40,070 nt of DNA from Candidatus Ornithospirochaeta stercorigallinarum (GCA_018711525.1 DVIF01000009.1:1-40070), one strand, 5' to 3'. Positions 17,252-25,615 are shown, counted from the first letter of the stretch. Numbers and translations: made by a program. The notes: generated by a model from the letters alone, not told the origin.

Positions 17252-17280
17252 TTAACAATTATCATCAGTTGTTTTATATT
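17252..17280 (+). promoter_or_regulatory. Predicted promoter of feoAB with possible metalloregulator site
   Basis: A -35 TTAACA (17252-17257) and a -10 TATATT (17275-17280) are separated by exactly 17 bp. The spacer contains ATTATCATCA, which matches one half of a Fur-box-like sequence. An inverted repeat AACAA...TTGTT frames it. Iron repression is expected for feo genes, but the site is too degenerate to name the regulator. Confidence 0.55.
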
Positions 17281-17300
17281 ACGATTCGAGAGAGATAAAT

Positions 17301-19646
17301 ATGAAATTAAGTGATTTGAATGTAGGAGAGAGTGCACGGATCCTCACCGTAGGAGGTGAGCATACGACCCGCAGACACTTCTTAGATATGGGACTTACCC
17401 CGGGAACGGTGGCAACCCTTATAAAGACGGCACCCCTTGGAGACCCGATGGAGGTGTATATCAGGGGATATGAGCTTACACTGAGGAAAGAAGATGCCGC
17501 CATGATTGAGGCAGAGCCTGCATCCCAGGAGATAAAGAGGACAAAAAAATACGCAGATAGGCATGAGACGATAAACCATCCGCACATAGGAGAGAAAGGT
17601 GAGCATAAGCCGGGTGAGAAACCTCTCATTCCAGAGACAGTTGCAATCACATTCGCCCTGGCGGGAAACCAGAACTCGGGAAAGACGACGCTGTTCAACA
17701 AGCTCACCGGCTCAAACCAGCATGTAGGGAACTTCCCCGGTGTCACAGTCGACAAGAAAGAGGGTCAGATAAAAGGGGAAAACGCCTCCGTAGTCGACCT
17801 TCCCGGAATCTACTCGCTATCCCCGTTCTCAAACGAAGAGATCGTGACCAGGGATTTCCTTTTGAAATCCAGACCTGACGGGATAATAAACATCGTGGAT
17901 GCCACGAACATTGAGCGCAACCTCTATCTCACGATGCAGCTGATAGAACTCGATACTCCGATAGTGATCGCACTGAACATGATGGATGAGGTAAGAGAAA
18001 ACGGTGGCAGCATCGATGTGAACCGCCTTGAAGACCTTCTGGGGGTGCCTGTAATACCTATTTCAGCCTCAAAAGGAGAAGGTATAGACGAATTGATAAG
18101 CCATGCCGTACATGTAGCAAGATTCAAAGAGGCCCCGAGGCATACGGATTTCTGTAAGAGCGAAGGAAGCGATGAGGATACGGCTATGCACCGTACGGTA
18201 CATGCAATCATGCATCTGATTGAAGACCATGCGAAGAACGCCTCGATACCGGTACGCTTTGCAGCTACAAAGCTCGTCGAGGGGGATGCCTTGATAAAAG
18301 AGCAGCTCTCCCTCGATAAAAACGAGGAGGAGACACTTGAGCACATCCTCCTGCAGCTGGAAGCAGAATCACATTCGGACAGGGAGGCGGCGATTGCCGA
18401 TTCACGCTTTGCTTTCATTGAGGAGCTCTGCGATGAGGTCGTGATCAAAAGCGGGAAAAGCAAGGCAAGGGAGAGAAGCATAAAGGCGGACAGGATCCTT
18501 ACAGGGAAGTACACGGCAATCCCTGCATTCATCCTCATAATGGGACTTATCTTCTATCTTACCTTCGGTCCTGTAGGATCGGTGCTCTCAGACCTCCTTT
18601 CCCTAGGAATAGATAAGCTTACAGGAATCGTAGACGGTGCACTGACGGCATATGGGCTCAACCCCGTCGTGCATTCCCTCATAATCGATGGTGTGTTCGT
18701 AGGTGTCGGAACCGTACTTTCGTTCCTTCCCATCATCGTCGTCCTCTTCTTCTTCCTCTCAATCCTTGAAGATACCGGCTACATGGCGCGTGTATCGTTC
18801 GTAATGGATAAGATCCTGAGGAAGATCGGACTCTCAGGAAGAAGCTTCGTGCCGATGCTCATAGGCTTCGGCTGCTCGGTCCCCGCCATAATGGCGACAA
18901 GAACGCTCTCCTCGGAAAGGGACAGGAAGATGACGATACTGCTGACCCCGTTCGCATCATGCTCGGCAAAACTACCTATCTATGCACTCTTCACAGCGGC
19001 ATTCTTTGCGCAATACAGGGCGCTTGTGATGATCGGACTTTATGCCATAGGAATAATCGTCGGAATCATCTTCGCACTCATCCTCAACAAGACAGGGTTC
19101 AAAGGAAGCCCTATTCCATTTGTCCTGGAACTTCCAAACTACCGTTTCCCCACACTGAGGAACGTAGGCCTGCTCATATGGGAGAAGACGAAGGATTTCA
19201 TCACAAGGGCGTTCACAATCATATTCTTCGCATCAATCATAATCTGGTTCCTGCAGAGTTTCGACATGCGTCTCAATCTTGTCACAAACAGCCAGGAGAG
19301 CATACTCGCAGCACTCGGCTCGATAATCAGTCCGATATTCAGGCCGCTGGGACTTGCGGACTGGAGGATTTCAACGGCTCTTGTCACTGGCTTCACAGCA
19401 AAAGAGAACGTGGTTAGCACCCTGCTTGTATTGATGGGCTCAAGTGATGCGATAAAGACACTCTTCTCCCCTCTAAGCGCATTCACATTCCTCATCTTCA
19501 CACTTCTCTACACCCCTTGTGTGGCAGCTATCGCCACAGTCAGGAGGGAGCTAGGAAGAAGGTGGAGCGTCATTGTAGTCGTAATGCAGTGCCTGATTGC
19601 ATACCTTGTGGCCCTGATAGTGCATACTATCGGAATTCTCTTATGA
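17301..19646 (+). CDS. feoAB: Fused FeoA-FeoB ferrous iron transporter
   Basis: A 781-residue fusion. Residues 1-75 form an SH3-like FeoA domain (MKLSDLNVGESARI..., MGLTPGT), followed by a hydrophilic linker and, from about 113, FeoB. The G-protein motifs are G1 GNQNSGKTT (122-130), G2 around NFPGVTVDK, G3 DLPG (166-169), G4 NMMD (226-229) and G5 near ISASKGEG. The C-terminal half carries the gate helices, including GFGCSVPAIMATRT and LLTPFASCSAKLPIY. It imports Fe2+ across the inner membrane. Fusions of FeoA to FeoB are known in several anaerobe lineages. The NYN-domain gene begins 16 nt later and is probably co-transcribed. Confidence 0.95.
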   Translation: MKLSDLNVGESARILTVGGEHTTRRHFLDMGLTPGTVATLIKTAPLGDPMEVYIRGYELTLRKEDAAMIEAEPASQEIKRTKKYADRHETINHPHIGEKGEHKPGEKPLIPETVAITFALAGNQNSGKTTLFNKLTGSNQHVGNFPGVTVDKKEGQIKGENASVVDLPGIYSLSPFSNEEIVTRDFLLKSRPDGIINIVDATNIERNLYLTMQLIELDTPIVIALNMMDEVRENGGSIDVNRLEDLLGVPVIPISASKGEGIDELISHAVHVARFKEAPRHTDFCKSEGSDEDTAMHRTVHAIMHLIEDHAKNASIPVRFAATKLVEGDALIKEQLSLDKNEEETLEHILLQLEAESHSDREAAIADSRFAFIEELCDEVVIKSGKSKARERSIKADRILTGKYTAIPAFILIMGLIFYLTFGPVGSVLSDLLSLGIDKLTGIVDGALTAYGLNPVVHSLIIDGVFVGVGTVLSFLPIIVVLFFFLSILEDTGYMARVSFVMDKILRKIGLSGRSFVPMLIGFGCSVPAIMATRTLSSERDRKMTILLTPFASCSAKLPIYALFTAAFFAQYRALVMIGLYAIGIIVGIIFALILNKTGFKGSPIPFVLELPNYRFPTLRNVGLLIWEKTKDFITRAFTIIFFASIIIWFLQSFDMRLNLVTNSQESILAALGSIISPIFRPLGLADWRISTALVTGFTAKENVVSTLLVLMGSSDAIKTLFSPLSAFTFLIFTLLYTPCVAAIATVRRELGRRWSVIVVVMQCLIAYLVALIVHTIGILL

Positions 19647-19662
19647 GTGGTATATTTTAAGT

Positions 19663-20424
19663 ATGAAAGAATTTGAGAAGATGGCAGTCCTGATCGATGC
19701 GGACAACACCCAGCTGCAGAAACTTGCAGACATACTTACAGAGGTATCCGCATACGGCAGGATCATAGTCAAGAAAGCATATGGAAACTTCAAGAAGCCC
19801 GCGCTTGCAAAGTGGGAGAACGTAATAAAGGAGCTGGCGATAAAAGCCGAACAGCAGTTCGATTACGTCTCCGGCAAGAACACAACGGATATAGCGATGG
19901 TCATAGATGCCATGGACCTGCTGCATATCGGACTGTATGACGCATTCGTCCTCGTCTCATCCGACAGCGACTTCACCCCACTGGCTGTAAGGCTGAAGGA
20001 GTCTGGGATATTCGTGATAGGTGTCGGCGAGAAGAAGACCCCCACTGCATTCTGCAATGCCTGCGACCAGTTCATATATCTTGAATACCTCGGAGAAGAG
20101 GGAAAGGTCGAGAAGAAAAAGAAGAAGACACCTCCGAAGAAGGAGAAGGAGGTCAAATACGAAGAGCCTGAGGAGGATCCCCAGATGGAGGAGCTTCACA
20201 GCCTGCTTCATATCGCATACGAGAAATATCAGGATGACGACGACTTTGTGAAGGTCTCAAGTGCAGGGAACTACATCAAAAGGGTCCGCCCTGAATTCAA
20301 TCCCTACCAGTACGGATATTCCAAGCTCTCCGACATCCTGAAGGACTATCCGGAGCGCTATGAGGTGAGGAAGGAAGGAAAAGGTTCTTCGGTAATGAGC
20401 TATAAATGCCTCGACAGGGGCTAG
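19663..20424 (+). CDS. NYN domain nuclease-like protein with C-terminal OST-HTH/LOTUS domain
   Basis: A 253-residue protein. The N-terminal NYN (PIN-like, LabA/DUF88) domain keeps its acidic residues: VLIDADN (Asp12, Asp14), NTTDIAMVIDAMD (Asp76) and SSDSDF (Asp101, Asp103), consistent with a metal-dependent RNase. A Lys/Glu-rich linker (about 146-170) leads to a LOTUS/OST-HTH domain (about 175-250; VKVSSAGNYIKR, YGYSKLSDILKDY), a fold known to bind RNA, including G-rich or G4 RNA. An RNA-processing role is therefore likely; the target is unknown. It follows feoAB by 16 nt and its stop overlaps the convergent gene by 4 nt. An alternative start is the second ATG at 19681. Confidence 0.88.
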   Translation: MKEFEKMAVLIDADNTQLQKLADILTEVSAYGRIIVKKAYGNFKKPALAKWENVIKELAIKAEQQFDYVSGKNTTDIAMVIDAMDLLHIGLYDAFVLVSSDSDFTPLAVRLKESGIFVIGVGEKKTPTAFCNACDQFIYLEYLGEEGKVEKKKKKTPPKKEKEVKYEEPEEDPQMEELHSLLHIAYEKYQDDDDFVKVSSAGNYIKRVRPEFNPYQYGYSKLSDILKDYPERYEVRKEGKGSSVMSYKCLDRG

Positions 20425-21359
20425 GATGTAATACCCTTGAGCCCCCTGTTGATCTCTCCGTCGTCAGCCCATTTGATGGAAAGTATCATAGGACTCTTCA
20501 TTCCAAGGTTCTCCATGGTCGAATCGAATGCGACCATGAATCTCACTGGAGAGGTGAAATCATTTCTATAGACGAGCTCTCCATATCTTCCTAGGATGGT
20601 GGAAAGCATTGTGCTTTTTGCCAAAGCATAGCTGCACTCCTTCCTTTTCAGAGCAGAGGAAAGCTCCTCATCCATGGCTCTGAACACCTCAGGACGGTAG
20701 TAATACTCAAGCACAGAGTACTTCTCATCACTGCTATATGCGATGAAATCATACCTCTTTCCTTCATCAAGACCGTATATGCAATCAATACACTTCTTCA
20801 GGCTTGCCAGAGTGAATACGGCAGGAAGCATGAGACTGAGCTCTTTTGATCCATCCTCTTTTTTTATTTTAACAAGGACAGCCACATCCCTCATCTTCAA
20901 TGAAGCTGACGAGAGATATGACTCGAGTGCGGAGACCCCTCTCACCTTCCTCGTGTTCATCAGATATGCTGGGTATATAAGATACATGTCATCATCGGAG
21001 AGGTAGCTCTCATACATCACAAGCCTTTCCTTTATCCTGGAAAAAGAGCTTTTGCTCTCACCTTTATAGACCTTCACCTCTTCTTGAGGTGTATATGGTA
21101 TGCCGAGGGCTTTGAAATTCTCAGCAAGGACAAGCCTGAAGACATCAGCCAGATGCTTGTAATCCCTCTCCTGGGGCCTGTAGAGGAAGAAGACGAGACC
21201 ACTCTGCTCATTTAAGAATACAACAGCCTTCTTTCTGCTTATGCTGATTACATCGGCCTTCCAGCTTCCCCTCTCCTTCTCAGAAAGGGAGCGCTCTGCC
21301 CTGATGCCTGCCCTCTCCTCAATCTCCTTCGATATATACAGTTTCACATCATCCCCCAT
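20421..21359 (-). CDS. Uncharacterised protein, possibly DUF6933-like N-terminus
   Basis: A 312-residue soluble protein that I cannot place firmly. The N-terminal part (WKADVISISRKKAVVFLNEQ at about 33-52) resembles the DUF6933 pattern in which a Trp-x-Ala segment precedes a basic, hydrophobic strand pair, but this is weak. No catalytic motif, membrane segment or signal peptide is seen. Its ATG overlaps the stop of the second ABC exporter gene as TGATG, so translation is probably coupled and it belongs to that operon. The Shine-Dalgarno before the ATG is poor, which fits reinitiation. It could be an accessory factor or simply an operon passenger. Confidence 0.6.
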   Translation of the reverse strand: MGDDVKLYISKEIEERAGIRAERSLSEKERGSWKADVISISRKKAVVFLNEQSGLVFFLYRPQERDYKHLADVFRLVLAENFKALGIPYTPQEEVKVYKGESKSSFSRIKERLVMYESYLSDDDMYLIYPAYLMNTRKVRGVSALESYLSSASLKMRDVAVLVKIKKEDGSKELSLMLPAVFTLASLKKCIDCIYGLDEGKRYDFIAYSSDEKYSVLEYYYRPEVFRAMDEELSSALKRKECSYALAKSTMLSTILGRYGELVYRNDFTSPVRFMVAFDSTMENLGMKSPMILSIKWADDGEINRGLKGITS

Positions 21360-23080
21360 CAGGCGAACTGACTCCTATACAGTTCATAATAGAATCCCTT
21401 CCTTGCAAGAAGTTCCTTGTGGTTTCCCATCTCAATGACGGCACCATCCTTCATGACAAGTATGGTATCTGCATTCTCTACCGTCGAAAGACGGTGTGCA
21501 ACCGAGAATGTCGTACGCCCTTGCATCAGGTGCGAGAAAGAGTTCTGTATCAGGAGCTCGGTACGTGTATCGATACTGCTTGTCGCCTCATCCAGAATAA
21601 GTATCGGGGGAAGAGAGAGCATTATCCTTGCAATGGAAAGAAGCTGCCTCTCACCCTGGCTGAGCGCAGAGGATTCGTCTGAAAGAACTGTATCATAGCC
21701 ATTCGGAAGTCGTTCTATGAAGCCTTCAGCATGGCTGAGCCTTGCAGCTTTGATCACATCTTCATCACTGAATGAGCGCCCCATGAGTATGTTCTCCCTG
21801 ACTGTGGCATTCCTTATGTATGTATCCTGGAGGACCATACCGAAAAGCCTTCTCACGCTCTGCCTGTTTATCGAGGTGATATCCTTTCCATCGAGGAGTA
21901 TCCTGCCCTTGTCTGCATCGTAGAAGCGCATAAGAAGGTTTATGATCGTAGTCTTGCCAGCCCCCGTAGGCCCTACGATGGCGACATGCCTGCCAGAAAG
22001 CGCTTTGAATGAGAAGTTCTCAATAAGCTTCTGATCCTTGTTGTAGGAAAAAGATACATCATCAAATGCCACATCCCCCTCGGAAGATGATATCTCCACC
22101 TCTCCCTCCGTCTCCTCGTCCTTTTCATCCAGAAGAGAGAAGACTCTGGAGGCAGAGACGATTGCATTCTGGAACTCGGCAATCACACCGGTGATCTCAT
22201 TGAAAGGCTTTGTATACTGATTCGCATAACTGAGTGCAGATGTCATCAGACCTACGCTGATCCTTCCGTTTATTGCGAGCAAGGCACCAGTGAGGGCTGT
22301 AAGGGCATAGACGACAGAGTTTACGAACCTTGTCGAAGGATTTGTAATCGATGAGAAGAATGTAGCCTTGAAAGATGAGGCTGCATAATCTTCGTTTATC
22401 TTATCGAAAATCTCCTCCGCTTTCCTCTTGCCATGATAGATCTTCACCTCATCATCCATTCTCACCATCTCATCGATGCACTCGGTCTGCCTCGCCCTGT
22501 CCTCTGCCATCCTGCGGTACATCCTGTTGGTGCGGCTGGATATGAAAGAAGCTACAAAGAAACTGAGCGGTGTGACGAGAAGAACGACTGAGGCAAGGAT
22601 CCAGCTTAGATTGAAAAGCAGAATAAGAGTGCCTAATATCGTCATTATACCCGTAAATAGCTGAGAGAATCCTAAGATAAGGCCATCAGAGAGATTGTCT
22701 ATATCACTTACAATCCTGGAGAGGGTATCACCTGTCTGATGGCTGTCAAGGTATGAGAGCGGAAGCTTGGACAGCTTTGAGAAGGAAAGGTCCCTCATCC
22801 TTCTGCTTACAAGATACGAGATCCTGTTATTCAGCCTTGCCATCAGATAAGAAGAGATGAAAGACAGTAAAGCCAGGAGTGCGATAAAGAAAAGCATCCT
22901 TAGAAGGGATTGGAAATCGACATTGCCTTCAGCTATTACGAAATCTATCGCCTTACCTGTGATCAAGGGAATCACAAGACTCGAAAGCGTATATAGGAAT
23001 GCACATATGAGACTGAGCATGAATGAGAACTTATACTTCAGCACCAGGGAGGCGATTCGTTTCAAGGTATTCTTATACAC
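21359..23080 (-). CDS. ABC exporter half-transporter, canonical ATP site
   Basis: A 573-residue type IV (former type I) ABC exporter half with six N-terminal membrane helices and a C-terminal nucleotide-binding domain. Walker A is GPTGAGKTT, the signature is LSQGE in place of LSGGQ, Walker B with catalytic Glu is ILILDEATSSID, and the switch His is in SVAHRLST. The frame is open to a TTG at 23098, but the GTG at 23080 is preferred because AGGAGG lies 6 nt upstream. It overlaps the upstream half-transporter gene by 8 nt, so the two proteins are almost certainly a heterodimer. It may export drugs, lipids or peptides; the substrate is unknown. Confidence 0.92.
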   Translation of the reverse strand: MYKNTLKRIASLVLKYKFSFMLSLICAFLYTLSSLVIPLITGKAIDFVIAEGNVDFQSLLRMLFFIALLALLSFISSYLMARLNNRISYLVSRRMRDLSFSKLSKLPLSYLDSHQTGDTLSRIVSDIDNLSDGLILGFSQLFTGIMTILGTLILLFNLSWILASVVLLVTPLSFFVASFISSRTNRMYRRMAEDRARQTECIDEMVRMDDEVKIYHGKRKAEEIFDKINEDYAASSFKATFFSSITNPSTRFVNSVVYALTALTGALLAINGRISVGLMTSALSYANQYTKPFNEITGVIAEFQNAIVSASRVFSLLDEKDEETEGEVEISSSEGDVAFDDVSFSYNKDQKLIENFSFKALSGRHVAIVGPTGAGKTTIINLLMRFYDADKGRILLDGKDITSINRQSVRRLFGMVLQDTYIRNATVRENILMGRSFSDEDVIKAARLSHAEGFIERLPNGYDTVLSDESSALSQGERQLLSIARIMLSLPPILILDEATSSIDTRTELLIQNSFSHLMQGRTTFSVAHRLSTVENADTILVMKDGAVIEMGNHKELLARKGFYYELYRSQFA

Positions 23081-24791
23081 TCTGCTCCTCCTTCTCAAAC
23101 TGAGTATAATAGATTTCAGAATATATCGGAGAGCTCTTCAAAAGCTCCTCATGCTTTCCGGAAGCAACCACCCTTCCTCCGTCAAGGACAAGGATGTTAT
23201 CTGCATGAAGCATCGAAGAGGCCCTCTGCGAGACGATTACAAGGGTTGCATCTATCTTCTTCAGCTGGGATCTGAGCTCACTCTCGGTCTTGTAATCAAG
23301 TGCACTTGATGAATCATCAAAGACGATAATCCTCGAGCCTTTAAGCACTGCCCTTGCTATTGAAAGCCTCTGTCTCTGCCCTCCTGAAAGATTCTTTCCA
23401 AGGGCCTCGACTGTGGCATCCAGACCTTTCTTCTCGACGAACTCCTTCGCTCTTGCAATCTCAAGGGCTCTGTTCATCTCATCATCAGTTGCATCATCCT
23501 TCACGAACTGAAGATTGCTCCTGATCGTTCCCTTGAACAGCCTCGCCTTCTGCAGGACAACGGAAACAAGCTGAGAAAGAGCACTCTCTGAATAATCCTT
23601 TATCTCACGCCCGAACAGTCTGACTGAGCCGCTCGAAGCATCATAAAGTCTTGAAATGAGTGCACAGAGGGTGCTTTTTCCGCTTCCTGTCCCTCCTATC
23701 ACACCAAGGACCTCCCCTTTCTTCAAAGTGAAGCTGATATCGCTCAAGGCATTTTTCGCACCTGAAGAATAGGCAAAAGAGACATTCTCAAATGATATCG
23801 CCTCATCCTCTGATATCTCCTCGGAGGCACTGCCGTAGCTGATCGAGCTCTTAAGATGAAACACATCACTGATCCTGTAGCCGCTGTTGATCGCCTTTGT
23901 AATCGTTATTATGAGATTTGCAAGCTTAATAAGCTCCACAAGTATCTGGTTCATGTAGTTTATGAGAGCGACAAGCTCACCCTGGCTCAGGGATCCCGCG
24001 TTTACATTTATCGCACCATAATATAAAAGTGCGATTATCGAGAGGTTGATTATAGCACTGGTGACGGGATTTGTGAGAATTGAAATCCTGGATGCAGCTA
24101 TCTGCATCAGATAAAGGCTCTTGTTCTCCTCTTTGAATGCCTTCTCCTCCGATTGCTCAAGGGCGAATGCCCTCATCACACGAACTCCGACAAGATTCTC
24201 CCTTGTCCTTGAAAGGACCTTATCCAGAAGAGCCTGGACCTTTTTGAACCTGGGAAGGGAGACGGCCATGAACAAAGCGACTGCAAGAGCAAGAAGAGGA
24301 ATTGTCACTGCAAAGACCAATGCCGCCTTCACATTGACGGTAAATGCCATTATCGCAGCCCCGAATACTACAAACGGACTGCGAAGCAGAAGGCGGAGTG
24401 TCATATTCACACCATTCTGAAGGAGGTTCATGTCACTCGTCATCCTTGTGATTAAAGTCGCCTCCCCTACCTTATCCAAGTCAGCCTTCCCAAGGCTTTC
24501 TATCTTTCTGAACAGAGCCGCTTTTACATCCCTTGAGTAAAGAGAAGCCGCTTTTGCAGAGAAATACTGTGCTGTGATTGATACAGACAGGCCAAGGATC
24601 GCCAAGCCGACAAGAAGAAGGCACATCTTCAGAATATACGGTACATCATTATTGTTTATACCGTAATCAATAATCGATGCCACCACTAAGGGAACGAAAA
24701 GTTCCAGAAGAGCCTCAAGCAGTTTGAAAAGAGGAGCAAGTATGCACTCCTTCCTGTAAGGCTTCATATATGATATAAGGCTTTTTTCCAT
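23073..24791 (-). CDS. ABC exporter half-transporter, degenerate ATP site
   Basis: A 572-residue ABC exporter half. Walker A is GGTGSGKST and the signature is a perfect LSGGQRQRL. The Walker B residue that should be the catalytic Glu is Asp (IIVFDDSSSALD), and the switch His is Gln (IVSQRASS). These substitutions mark the degenerate site of asymmetric heterodimers such as TM287/288 and BmrC/BmrD. The frame is open upstream to 24908, but that would run into the tRNA-Arg gene. The ATG at 24791 (MEKSLISYMKP) is therefore chosen, with the ATG at 24800 as an alternative; neither has a strong Shine-Dalgarno. It is the first gene of a three-gene operon. Confidence 0.9.
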   Translation of the reverse strand: MEKSLISYMKPYRKECILAPLFKLLEALLELFVPLVVASIIDYGINNNDVPYILKMCLLLVGLAILGLSVSITAQYFSAKAASLYSRDVKAALFRKIESLGKADLDKVGEATLITRMTSDMNLLQNGVNMTLRLLLRSPFVVFGAAIMAFTVNVKAALVFAVTIPLLALAVALFMAVSLPRFKKVQALLDKVLSRTRENLVGVRVMRAFALEQSEEKAFKEENKSLYLMQIAASRISILTNPVTSAIINLSIIALLYYGAINVNAGSLSQGELVALINYMNQILVELIKLANLIITITKAINSGYRISDVFHLKSSISYGSASEEISEDEAISFENVSFAYSSGAKNALSDISFTLKKGEVLGVIGGTGSGKSTLCALISRLYDASSGSVRLFGREIKDYSESALSQLVSVVLQKARLFKGTIRSNLQFVKDDATDDEMNRALEIARAKEFVEKKGLDATVEALGKNLSGGQRQRLSIARAVLKGSRIIVFDDSSSALDYKTESELRSQLKKIDATLVIVSQRASSMLHADNILVLDGGRVVASGKHEELLKSSPIYSEIYYTQFEKEEQSV

Positions 24792-24881
24792 GAGCATATG
24801 ATAGTCAACTTGGCATACATTCCACAAGAGCAAAATAAATACTGGAAATTCTTTCATTTTTGAGGTATTCATATCATGAGT

Positions 24882-24953
24882 GTCCCCATAGCACAATGGA
24901 TAGTGCACATCTCTCCGGAAGATGGGATGGCGGTTCGATTCCGCCTGGGGATA
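24882..24953 (+). tRNA. tRNA-Arg (anticodon CCG)
   Basis: A full cloverleaf of 72 nt can be drawn by hand. The acceptor stem is GTCCCCA/TGGGGAT (one G-T pair at the end), the D arm is GCAC...GTGC, the anticodon stem is CATCT/AGATG with loop CTCCGGA, the variable region has 4 nt, the T stem is GGCGG/CCGCC with loop TTCGATT, and the discriminator base is A. The anticodon CCG reads the Arg codon CGG. The CCA end is not encoded. The gene sits between the divergent ABC operon and the XRE gene. Confidence 0.95.
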
Positions 24954-25018
24954 AGATGCTTCTTTCTGCCATATTATCTGCTATAAAATCATACGGAAAA
25001 TAAAATAAAACAGGTTAA

Positions 25019-25056
25019 CATACTAATGTATGAGACTATCGCATCATATTATGCGA
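25019..25056 (+). promoter_or_regulatory. Two palindromes upstream of the XRE gene
   Basis: CATAC-TAAT-GTATG (25019-25032) and TCGCAT-CATATT-ATGCGA (25039-25056) are inverted repeats lying 7 bp apart, 25-62 bp before the XRE start codon. They are candidates for autoregulatory operator sites of the XRE protein. Confidence 0.5.
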
Positions 25057-25080
25057 GATATTTGAAGAGGAGGCAGTTAC

Positions 25081-25377
25081 GTGGAGAACGGACATGATAA
25101 GGAGAATACTATCTCTGTGCTGGAGGATAGTGACGAAATGCTTATTGATCCGCACAAGCAGGACTGGTTCAAAAAGGCGGAGGACTCTGATACCCCAAGC
25201 AGGAACATGAGGATGTTCAGACGATTCGCAAAACTGACTCGGCACCAGCTTGCCGATAAGCTTGGAACTACAAAGCAGGCCATTTCCAACATGGAGAATG
25301 GAATCAGCCCTATCAGCAAAAAGACAGCTAAGGAACTGGCTCTTATATTCAAAGTGTCTGCAAGAAATTTCATGTAG
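25081..25377 (+). CDS. Small XRE-family HTH regulator
   Basis: A 98-residue protein starting with GTG at 25081, behind a strong GAGGAGG 7-8 nt upstream. Residues 43-95 form a Cro/C1-type helix-turn-helix (MRMFRRFAKLTRHQLADKLG, then TTKQAISNMENG). The first 40 residues are acidic and probably disordered; they may be a partner-binding or regulatory tail. There is no sensor domain. The gene lies between tRNA-Arg and a region with strong RNA-folding potential, and two palindromes precede it. Its targets are unknown; autoregulation is an inference. Confidence 0.88.
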   Translation: MENGHDKENTISVLEDSDEMLIDPHKQDWFKKAEDSDTPSRNMRMFRRFAKLTRHQLADKLGTTKQAISNMENGISPISKKTAKELALIFKVSARNFM

Positions 25378-25401
25378 AATTTTAGAGCTATGCTAAGAAG
25401 A

Positions 25402-25552
25402 AGCTGTCAACAACCTCTGCTGATAATATTCCTCATCTCGTGCAATGCCGATGAACGGTAGCCTCAAACCGCTCATATGCTTTTTATAGCAGTGCTACCT
25501 TAATGAATATAAGAGATGAGAGCAGGAGAAAAACAAACACTATGGCACAGCT
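25402..25552. ncRNA. Candidate structured RNA (long nested hairpin, 6S-like layout)
   Basis: Five complementary segments nest without conflict. AGCTGT (25402-25407) pairs with ACAGCT (25547-25552). CTCTGCT (25415-25421) pairs with AGCAGGAG (25521-25528, one bulge). CTCATCTC (25432-25439) pairs with GAGATGAG (25513-25520). GGTAGC (25457-25462) pairs with GCTACC (25494-25499). TGCT (25478-25481) pairs with AGCA (25488-25491) around a 6-nt loop. An internal loop of 17 and 13 nt lies in the middle, as in 6S RNA, whose bubble mimics an open promoter. A TATGCT at 25389-25394 could be a -10 placing the start at about 25401. The strand cannot be decided, and no conserved 6S sequence was recognised. 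Confidence 0.4.
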
Positions 25553-25615
25553 ATGATAATCTGCTGCAAGTGTTGAAAGATTCCTCCTCTCGTGTTTTGT
25601 CGCATTATTGGTGCT

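Noticed and set aside
17924-18538. A 204-codon minus-strand frame opposite feoB
   Set aside because: It lies fully inside feoB in antisense, is rich in Ser/Arg/Ile as antisense frames usually are, and has no ribosome binding site.
24792-24908. N-terminal extension of the first ABC exporter gene
   Set aside because: The open frame runs into the tRNA-Arg gene (24882-24953) and the extra residues do not resemble an exporter N-terminus.
25379-25394. A CRISPR array
   Set aside because: Only one partial repeat-like sequence is present, with no second repeat, spacer or cas gene in the window.
24882-25615. A genomic island inserted at tRNA-Arg
   Set aside because: No integrase is adjacent and I saw no second copy of the tRNA 3' end in the window.
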